A stretch of DNA of 64,000 nucleotides from an uncultured Caulobacterales bacterium (GTDB lineage: Bacteria > Pseudomonadota > Alphaproteobacteria > Caulobacterales > Caulobacteraceae): NCBI GenBank assembly GCA_903884425.1, contig CAISEP010000016.1, positions 457,599 through 521,598 of the forward strand. The letters are read 5' to 3'. This document shows, in pieces, positions 58,251-64,000 of this stretch. The notes under the pieces are model-generated. The model was given only the letters and a program-made list of their open reading frames with translations, was not told where the DNA came from and did not search any database. The position numbers and the translations under genes were made by a program. The stretch's first letter is position 1. Each line of letters opens with the position of its first letter.

Positions 58251-58781
58251 TTAACGGGGCCGCGCCGGGCCGGACGCCAGCAACTGGTCGGCGATTTCCG
58301 GCGTCAGCTCGCCGGAGTGCTTGGCGAGAATCCTCCCCGACGCATCCACGGCAAAGGTCTCCGGCACGCCGGACACGCCGTACTCCACCCCCGCCGCGCC
58401 GTCGGGGTCCATCAGCACCACCTCGAAGGGATTGCCCAGGCGGGCCAGGAAGGCGCGGGTGGCCGCGGGCTTGTCCTTGTAGGCCACGCCGGTGATCGAG
58501 ACGCCGCTGGCCTTCAGGGCCACCAGGTCGGCATTCTCCTGCACGCAGGGGACGCACCAGGAGGCGAAGAAGTTGATCAGCCGGACCCTCTGCCCGCTCC
58601 GGTTCGCCGCCACGCTGACGGTGGCACCGCCCTCCAGGGGGGGAAGCGTCACCGCCGGGGCCGTCTTGCCCACCAGGGCGTCGGGGATCACGTGCGGGTC
58701 GTGGCGCAGGCCATAGAGGCCGAACAGCAGGGCAAGGCCCACCAGCACGACCACGGGGACAAGGGCAAGCCAGCGGGGCAT
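58251..58781 (-). CDS. ccmG: Thiol:disulfide interchange protein CcmG/DsbE
   Basis: 176 residues, anchored by an N-terminal membrane helix (~4-24), periplasmic thioredoxin fold with INFFASWCVPCVQENADL (C-x2-C), GVPETFAVDASG (cis-Pro) and the CcmG-specific GVAYKD insert. It reduces apocytochrome c for heme attachment. It starts 4 nt after the ccmD stop. Confidence 0.95.
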   Translation of the reverse strand: MPRWLALVPVVVLVGLALLFGLYGLRHDPHVIPDALVGKTAPAVTLPPLEGGATVSVAANRSGQRVRLINFFASWCVPCVQENADLVALKASGVSITGVAYKDKPAATRAFLARLGNPFEVVLMDPDGAAGVEYGVSGVPETFAVDASGRILAKHSGELTPEIADQLLASGPARPR

Positions 58782-58785
58782 GGGG

Positions 58786-58941
58786 TCAGTCCGGGTCCCG
58801 GGCGTCGCGGGCCTCCGCGGCCCTGCGCCAGTGGCGGGCGCGCCAGAGGCTGTCCACCGCCATCCACACCAGCACGGCGGCGGAGATCCCCCAGGCCGGG
58901 ATCACATAGGCCCCATAGCGTCCCACCAGATCGTGCATCAT
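58786..58941 (-). CDS. ccmD: Heme exporter protein CcmD
   Basis: 51-residue gene too short for standard ORF lists. It reads MMHDLVGRYGAYVIPAWGIS, then a membrane segment (AAVLVWMAVDSLW) and a basic tail (RARHWRRAAEARDARDPD). Small single-helix protein with an YGxYVxxAWG-like start, as in CcmD, which tethers CcmC/CcmE in heme delivery. It begins 1 nt after the ccmC stop and ends 4 nt before ccmG. The position makes the call firm. Confidence 0.9.
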   Translation of the reverse strand: MMHDLVGRYGAYVIPAWGISAAVLVWMAVDSLWRARHWRRAAEARDARDPD

Positions 58942-58942
58942 G

Positions 58943-59665
58943 TCAGGCCTCCGCCTGGGCGCGGGTGAGGGTGAGCGCCCGGCGCCGCCACACCTCCGCG
59001 CGGATCCGGACGAGCCACAGGGCCCCGAACAGGGTCGTGTAGCCCAGCGTCATCAGCAACAATGGCGTCAGATAGGCGGCTGGCATCCGCGGCCCGCCCT
59101 TGGCCATGACGCTCTGCCCCTGGTGCAGGGAGTTCCACCACTCCACGGAGAAGTGGACGATGGGCAGGTTCACCACCCCCACCATGGCCAGGATCGCCGC
59201 GGCCCGGGCGGCGCGTTGCTCGTCGTCAATGGCCATGTGCAGGGCCATGTAGCCCAGATAGACCACGAACAGGATGAATTCCGAGGTCAGCCGCGCATCC
59301 CCCCAGGCCCACCAGGTCCCCCACATGGGCCGCCCCCACAGGGAGCCGGTAATGAGGGCCAGCGCCGTGAAACCCGCCCCCAGGGGCGCGCAGGTCCTGG
59401 CCGCCGCGTCGGCGAGGGAATGGCGGAACACCAGGCCGACGAAGCTCGCCCCCGCCAGGCAGGCGTAGCAGAACAGGCCCATCCAGGCGGCGGGCACGTG
59501 CACGAACATGATCTTCACGGTCTGGTGCTGCTGATAGTCCTCCGGGGCCGAGACCCCCAGCACGATCCCTCCGAACAGGCACAGGGCCGCCACGGTGCCC
59601 AGCGCCGGGGCCAGCCAGCGGGACAGGGCCATGAAGCGGGCCGGATTGGCGAAGAAGGAGAACAT
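58943..59665 (-). CDS. ccmC: Heme exporter protein CcmC
   Basis: 240 residues, about six membrane helices. VHVPAAWMGLF holds the first heme-ligand histidine and PIVHFSVEWWNSLHQG the second. The periplasmic tryptophan-rich motif, normally WGTWWxWDARLT, reads WGTWWAWGDARLTSE, with one extra glycine. It hands heme to CcmE. Second gene of the FKBP-ccmC-ccmD-ccmG run; ccmA, ccmB and ccmE are not in the window. Confidence 0.94.
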   Translation of the reverse strand: MFSFFANPARFMALSRWLAPALGTVAALCLFGGIVLGVSAPEDYQQHQTVKIMFVHVPAAWMGLFCYACLAGASFVGLVFRHSLADAAARTCAPLGAGFTALALITGSLWGRPMWGTWWAWGDARLTSEFILFVVYLGYMALHMAIDDEQRAARAAAILAMVGVVNLPIVHFSVEWWNSLHQGQSVMAKGGPRMPAAYLTPLLLMTLGYTTLFGALWLVRIRAEVWRRRALTLTRAQAEA

Positions 59666-59695
59666 GGGCCCGGAGCCTCCGAACGATGCGGGGCC

Positions 59696-60238
59696 TCAGC
59701 CCCGGCCCGGACCCGACGGCAGCACGCCGAGGAGCTTGATCTTGAACACCAGCACGGCGTTGGGCGGGATCACGCCCCCGGCCCCGGCCTCGCCATAGCC
59801 CAGCTTCGGCGGCACATAGAGGATCCATTCGTCCCCCGGACGCATGAGGGGCAGGGCCTCCTGCCAGGCGGGGACCAGGTCGGCCAGGCCCATCACCGCG
59901 GGCACGCCCCGCTCCACCGAGCTGTCGAACACCGTCCCGTTGGTGAGGGAACCCACATAGTCCACCTTCACCTCGTCCGTGGGGCCGGGATGGGGGCCGG
60001 TGGCGGCCCCGGTGGACAGGACCTTGTACTGCAGGCCGGACGGCAGGACCTTCACCCCGTCCGCCTTGGCATTGGCGGCCAGGAAGCTGTCGGCGGCGGC
60101 CGGGCTTGCCGCCGCGCCCCCCGCGTCGGCGGAGGACCGGGCCTTGCCCTGACAGGCGGTGAGGGCAAGGGCGGCACAGAGGGCGACGACGGGGGCGAGC
60201 ACGGCCGCGGGCCGGTGAAGACGGAACGAGGGGTTCAA
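59696..60238 (-). CDS. FKBP-type peptidyl-prolyl isomerase, probable lipoprotein
   Basis: 180 residues. The TTG at 60238 has a perfectly spaced AGGAG 8 nt upstream and gives a typical signal ending in the lipobox LTAC (Cys ~32), so it is probably a lipoprotein. FKBP core: VKVDYVGSLTNGTVFDSSVERG, MRPGDEWILYVPPKLGYGEAGAGGVIPPNAVLVFKIKLLGV. Periplasmic folding of proline-containing proteins. It sits 30 nt upstream of ccmC; whether it serves cytochrome c maturation is inference. Confidence 0.9.
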   Translation of the reverse strand: MNPSFRLHRPAAVLAPVVALCAALALTACQGKARSSADAGGAAASPAAADSFLAANAKADGVKVLPSGLQYKVLSTGAATGPHPGPTDEVKVDYVGSLTNGTVFDSSVERGVPAVMGLADLVPAWQEALPLMRPGDEWILYVPPKLGYGEAGAGGVIPPNAVLVFKIKLLGVLPSGPGRG

Positions 60239-60438
60239 GCGAGCGACTCCTGACGTGTTCGTGTCTGCATACCTTCCCGACCGGTCCGACGCTACAGAAA
60301 CCCGGCGGAACCACCCCTCTGCCGGGTTTGCGCGGCTTTCCGTTCGCGGCACCCTTTCCTTCCGCCTCGTAAAATCCGAAAGGAAGGAACTCGACCCCTA
60401 GTGCCGTCCGCGTGCGGCTGAGAGAGGACCCCCGCCCC
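60239..60438. promoter_or_regulatory. Divergent intergenic region with a 9-bp hairpin
   Basis: 200 nt between the FKBP gene (minus) and the iron alcohol dehydrogenase (plus). AAACCCGGC (60298-60306) pairs with GCCGGGTTT (60321-60329) over 9 bp with a 14-nt loop. It could be a terminator-like leader structure on either strand. A second, weaker inverted repeat TTCCTTCC/GGAAGGAA is at ~60355-60387. No clear promoter stands out. Confidence 0.4.
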
Positions 60439-61572
60439 ATGGCCGTGATCTCCATCGTCAACACCGCCCATTTCGACTTCGGTGCCCTGAACCAGCTGGA
60501 AAAGTCGCTGGAGCGCCTGGGGGTATCCCGCCCCATGCTGGTCACCGACAAGGGCCTGGTGGCCGCAGGCGCCGCCGCAAGGGTGATCGCCGCCGCCGGC
60601 AGCCGCCCGATCGTCGCCACCTATGACGGGACCCTGTCCAATCCGGACGAGGCCAGCGTGCTGGCGGCGCTGGCCATCTATCGCGAGGCCGGCTGCGACG
60701 GCCTGGTGGCCCTGGGCGGCGGCTCCCCCATGGACCTGGCCAAGGCCGTGGCCCTCTTGGCCACTCACGAGGGCCCGCTGGAGCGGTTCGGCGCCAGCGC
60801 CCGCGGGGGCAAGTTCATCGGCAAGGTCGCCCCCGTGGTGGCCATTCCCACCACCTCCGGCACGGGCTCGGAAGTGTCCGTGGGCTCGGTGGTGATCCTC
60901 GAGAACGGCCGCAAGGAGACCATCATCTCCCCCCACCTGATCCCGCCGGTGGCGCTCTGCGATCCGGAGCTGACGCTGGGCCTGCCGTCCCTGCTCACCG
61001 CCGCCACGGGGATGGACGCCGTCACCCACTGCATCGAGGCGATCCTGGCCCCCAGCGTCAACCCGCCCCTGGAGGCCATCGGCTATGACGGGGTGGAGCG
61101 GGCGGTGGCCAATGGCTGGCTCTACCGCGCCGTGTCGGACGGCTCGGACCGGGACGCCCGCTGGCACATGATGATGGCCTCGCTGGAGGGCGCGCTGGCC
61201 TTTGCCAAGGGCCTGGGGGCGGTCCATGCCCTGTCCCACGCCAGCGGTCGCCTGCCGGGGCTGCGCCTGCACCACGGCACCCTGAACGCCATGTTCCTGC
61301 CCCCGGTGCTGCGCTTCTCCGAAGGGGTCGCGCCGGAGAAGTATGCCCGGCTGAAGCGCTGCTTCGGTATCGCCGCCTCCGCGGACCTGGCCGATGCCGT
61401 GTCCGAGCTGAACGCCAAGCTGGGCATCCCCCAGACCCTGTCGAGCCTGGGCGTCACCGGGGACTTGGTGCCGGACATCGTCAGCTATGCCCTCACCGAC
61501 CTCGCCCACCTGACCGCGGTGAAGAAGCCCGACGCGGACCAGTACGAAGCCCTGGTCGCCGAGATTCTCTGA
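60439..61572 (+). CDS. Iron-containing alcohol dehydrogenase
   Basis: 377 residues. Group III alcohol dehydrogenase fold: MLVTDKGLVAAG, GGGSPMDLAKAVALLATH (NAD-binding), IPTTSGTGSEVSVGSVV, metal-binding residues in GMDAVTHCIEAI and GAVHALSHASGRLPGLRLHHGTLNAMFLP (three histidines). Substrate unknown; relatives act on butanol, 1,3-propanediol, lactaldehyde or 4-hydroxybutyrate. The ATG at 60439 follows AGAGAGGA. It is convergent with the second TonB receptor, separated by a terminator. Confidence 0.9.
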   Translation: MAVISIVNTAHFDFGALNQLEKSLERLGVSRPMLVTDKGLVAAGAAARVIAAAGSRPIVATYDGTLSNPDEASVLAALAIYREAGCDGLVALGGGSPMDLAKAVALLATHEGPLERFGASARGGKFIGKVAPVVAIPTTSGTGSEVSVGSVVILENGRKETIISPHLIPPVALCDPELTLGLPSLLTAATGMDAVTHCIEAILAPSVNPPLEAIGYDGVERAVANGWLYRAVSDGSDRDARWHMMMASLEGALAFAKGLGAVHALSHASGRLPGLRLHHGTLNAMFLPPVLRFSEGVAPEKYARLKRCFGIAASADLADAVSELNAKLGIPQTLSSLGVTGDLVPDIVSYALTDLAHLTAVKKPDADQYEALVAEIL

Positions 61573-61604
61573 TCCGGCCCTTTACGTAAACGGCGCAAAC
61601 GAAA

Positions 61605-61632
61605 GCGGCGCGGAGGTTCCCCTCCGCGCCGC
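61605..61632. terminator. Bidirectional terminator hairpin between convergent genes
   Basis: GCGGCGCGGAGG (61605-61616) and CCTCCGCGCCGC (61621-61632) form a perfect 12-bp stem with a TTCC loop. It lies midway between the dehydrogenase stop (61572) and the receptor stop (61660). T-rich tails are short on both sides (GTTTCC; minus strand CTTTCGTTT). Confidence 0.8.
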
Positions 61633-61659
61633 CCGCGTTTCCGACAGGGTGTCTGCGGC

Positions 61660-63903
61660 CTAGTACTTGGCCTGCAGGGTCAGCTGGATCTGGCGACCCA
61701 CCTGGAAGGCGTAGAAGGTGCCGTCATACTGGGTCACCTTGCGGTCATCCATCAGGTTGAACCCGGCCAGCTTGGCCTTGAACCGCCCGAAGTCATAGGA
61801 GACCGACGCGTCGAGGGTGGAGTAGGCCCCCAGCGGCGTACCGGCCTTGGACACCTGGGGTCCGACCACCTTGTAGGTCAGGGTCCCGGCGATGGGGCCC
61901 TGGCCGTAGATCAGGCCCGCGGCCTCCGTCGACTTCGGGGCCTGGGTGTAGTTCTTGGCCGAGTTCACCGACCCGTTGGCAAACATGGTGAGGCCGTTGC
62001 TCAGGGTGTAGGACGCTTCGCCCTCGACCCCGCCGAACTCCGCATTGCCGCCATTGACGAAGCAGCCGCACGAGGTCGGGCCCGCCGTCTCGATATTGGT
62101 CACGTCGATCCGGTAGACGTCGCCGTCGATGGTGAAGTTGCCCCGGGTATAGACCGTGCCCAGCTGGTAGTTGGTGCTTTCCTCGGGCTTCAGGTTGTTG
62201 AGGGCGAAGTTGGCCACCTGCTCGAAGGAGAGGGACGGCACCAGGAAGCCGGTGGCCGTCTGGGCGTAGACCGACCAGTAGGGCTCGATCCGGTAGTTGG
62301 CGGTCAGGAAGTAGAGCGACTTGGTGTAGGTGTTCTGGCCGTTGATCGGGCCCAGCGACGGACCGCCCTGCACGCCGTTTTCCACCGGCGCGTCCACCTT
62401 GCGGGTGAAGTTCACGTACTTGTAGCCCGGGGTGATCGTCAGGCTGTCCGTCGGGCGCCATTCGAAGTCGGCAAAGGCCTGCCACTGGACCCAGGACGAG
62501 TCCTCCAGCAGCTTTTCGTTGTTGTAGTAGGGTACCGCGACGGTCGGCTTGTACTTGAAGTCCGGAGTGAAGCCGGTGGACAGGTCCTCGTAGAACTTGT
62601 GGCGGTTGGTCCAGCTGTCCTCGAACACGCCGCCAAGCCGCAGGGTGCCGAAGCCGAAGTCCTTGTTCAGGCGCACGATGTCGCCCACCACCCGGTAGCG
62701 GTTCAGCTTGTCATAGCCCTGGATGTCGCCGGTGTGGATGTTCAGCACGCCGCCGGTATAGGGCACGCCGCCGGCCACCGCCGGGGTCTTGGGCGCAGCG
62801 CCGAAGGCAACGCCGTTGGCCGAGACGGCGCTGGTGTTCACGTCGATGAGGCCGGTCGCGTCATTGGCCGAGGTGGTCTTGTTCGAGTAGAAATAGGTGT
62901 AGGCCTGGTTTTCCACGTCGAGGGTCGGGGTGATGACGCTCTTGAAGTCGATATACTCGAAGTCCGTCTGCTTCTTTTCGTAGTTGTACTTGTAGTAGTG
63001 CTCGTCCTTCGGGTCGTTGGTGAGCGACCAGTTCTTGCCATAGGCCGCCAGTTGCGCGGCGGTCTCGCCCGGCGGCAGGGTCGCGTCCGAGGTGTAGAAC
63101 CGGGTGTAGTTGTGCGAGGCGAAGAAGGTCACCTGGGTCTTGTCATTGATCGGGGTGACGATCTTCAGCAACTGGTTCTGGGCCACGGCGGAGGAGTAGC
63201 TCAGCTCGCTGTCCGAGGACCGCTCGTCCAGGTTCAGCAGCACCTTGGTCCCGTGCAGCTGGCTGATGGCGCCGGAATTCAGGGTGGTGATGTAGCTCTG
63301 GGTGTTGAAGCTGCCATAGGTCGCCTTCTGCGAGGCGCCCATGGTGTCTTCCACGTGCGGCGAGAAGAAGTGCACCGCGCCCCCGAGATTGGCCTGGCCC
63401 AGATCGCCGGCGGCACCGGGGCCCCGGTCGACCACGGCGGTGCCGATGGTGGAGGAGGGGAAGAACGAGGCCGTGTGGTGGGTCGGGTCGTTGGTGTCGC
63501 CGAAGGCGATGCCGTCATAGGTCAGGTTGTACTGGCCGTCCTGGAAGCCGCGCAGGGTCGACTTGTTGGTCTCGTTCACGCCGCCGCCGGCGGCGCTGAT
63601 GCCGCCGATGGACGGGGCCAGCAGGATGGTGGTGGAATAGTCGCCGGTCTCGGGCGTGGCCTGCTCGATGAACCTGTGGGTCACGATGGACTGGGGCTGG
63701 GTCTCGAGGATCGAGGCCTTCACCGGCGCGGCGGCGGCGGCGACGTCCTTTTCCACGCGCACGACCACCGCTTCCACGTCGGCACCCTCGGTTCCGGTCG
63801 CGGTCTTGATCGGCTCGTCGGCCCATCCGGCAGCGGGGCCCAGCAGGACCAGTCCCAGGGCCGCGCCGCTCAGCAGCCCGGCCCGCATCCGCATCTTCAT
63901 CAT
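61660..63903 (-). CDS. TonB-dependent receptor
   Basis: 747 residues. Signal peptide (~1-28, cleavage near GWA-DEPIK) after MMKMRMRAGLLSGAALGLVLLG. Plug: SILETQPQSIVTHRFIEQ, TLRGFQDGQYNLTYDGIAFGD, FFPSSTIGTAVVDRGPGAAGDLGQANLGGAVHFFS. Beta-barrel to the terminus, ending with an aromatic residue (TLQAKY), as in most outer-membrane proteins. An SCGCF loop in the barrel is unusual. The fold suggests a siderophore- or thiamin-like substrate, but none can be assigned. Convergent with the alcohol dehydrogenase. Confidence 0.92.
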   Translation of the reverse strand: MMKMRMRAGLLSGAALGLVLLGPAAGWADEPIKTATGTEGADVEAVVVRVEKDVAAAAAPVKASILETQPQSIVTHRFIEQATPETGDYSTTILLAPSIGGISAAGGGVNETNKSTLRGFQDGQYNLTYDGIAFGDTNDPTHHTASFFPSSTIGTAVVDRGPGAAGDLGQANLGGAVHFFSPHVEDTMGASQKATYGSFNTQSYITTLNSGAISQLHGTKVLLNLDERSSDSELSYSSAVAQNQLLKIVTPINDKTQVTFFASHNYTRFYTSDATLPPGETAAQLAAYGKNWSLTNDPKDEHYYKYNYEKKQTDFEYIDFKSVITPTLDVENQAYTYFYSNKTTSANDATGLIDVNTSAVSANGVAFGAAPKTPAVAGGVPYTGGVLNIHTGDIQGYDKLNRYRVVGDIVRLNKDFGFGTLRLGGVFEDSWTNRHKFYEDLSTGFTPDFKYKPTVAVPYYNNEKLLEDSSWVQWQAFADFEWRPTDSLTITPGYKYVNFTRKVDAPVENGVQGGPSLGPINGQNTYTKSLYFLTANYRIEPYWSVYAQTATGFLVPSLSFEQVANFALNNLKPEESTNYQLGTVYTRGNFTIDGDVYRIDVTNIETAGPTSCGCFVNGGNAEFGGVEGEASYTLSNGLTMFANGSVNSAKNYTQAPKSTEAAGLIYGQGPIAGTLTYKVVGPQVSKAGTPLGAYSTLDASVSYDFGRFKAKLAGFNLMDDRKVTQYDGTFYAFQVGRQIQLTLQAKY

Positions 63904-64000
63904 GGTGTCTGTATCCCCGTTCTGGCTGGGCAGTCCGGCCTGACGACCGGCCCTACCCCGTTCGGCCGTCGGTATGCCCGCGAGGGGATTGGGGACTTAA

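Noticed and set aside
60411..60438. CTGAGAGAGGACCCC sequence before the alcohol dehydrogenase, reminiscent of a TPP riboswitch
   Set aside because: The second conserved half (ACCTGA-type block) is absent and the gene has no link to thiamine.

Overview
This 64 kb window is GC-rich chromosomal DNA with dense, mostly housekeeping gene content and no sign of phage, plasmid, insertion sequence or CRISPR. Several features point to an alphaproteobacterium: the hemC-hemD-mitofilin-hemY order, a ~1,640-residue NAD-glutamate dehydrogenase, an FzlA-like GST, trpF-trpB-trpA-accD, ccmC-ccmD-ccmG, YidD next to an Fe-S scaffold protein, and alphaproteobacterial palindromic repeats. A Rhodospirillales-like or neighbouring lineage fits, but I cannot name a genus. 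Two TonB-dependent receptors, lipid-A-type phosphoesterase and cytochrome c assembly genes indicate a respiring Gram-negative cell.

Layout. 1-10 kb: DNA repair (xthA), trpS, murJ, queG, ppa, trmB, metK (with an 18-bp perfect palindrome in its promoter), a RimB-RimK fusion and an AI-2E family permease. 10-18.5 kb: a structured leader, NAD-GDH, a repeat pair, a dienelactone-hydrolase-like gene, dapF and mtaB. 18.5-28 kb: a secreted S9 peptidase, fzlA, an ABC transporter made of a double permease and an ATPase, an unrecognised 397-residue protein, tRNA-Gly, a DUF6065 protein and a prolyl-tRNA deacylase. 28-38.5 kb: a thioredoxin/TPR, Lon-N, Trm112-like and DUF971 run; then Rieske, YciI, gpsA and tsaD divergent from hemC-hemD-mic60-hemY; then tRNA-Thr, GNAT and DUF1993.

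38.5-50 kb is the most accessory-like part: a flavin monooxygenase, a Tat-exported GH1 glycosidase, a TonB receptor and a TetR regulator. It continues with a metallophosphoesterase-glycosyltransferase pair that looks like the PlcP-Agt lipid-remodelling system and carries a candidate PHO box. A polyamine pair follows (ornithine-type decarboxylase and deoxyhypusine-synthase homologue). Three copies of a palindromic repeat sit 7-8 nt after stop codons in this stretch. 50-64 kb: Fe-S scaffold, yidD, thrS, a GT2, accD-trpA-trpB-trpF, hemerythrin, the ccm genes with an FKBP lipoprotein, an iron-type alcohol dehydrogenase and a second TonB receptor.

Starts. Non-ATG starts (GTG/TTG) are frequent and several are supported by Shine-Dalgarno spacing or by 4-nt stop/start overlaps. 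Where I moved a start from the longest open frame, the entry says why. All functional calls come from reading translated sequence and recalled family motifs; no database search was run.
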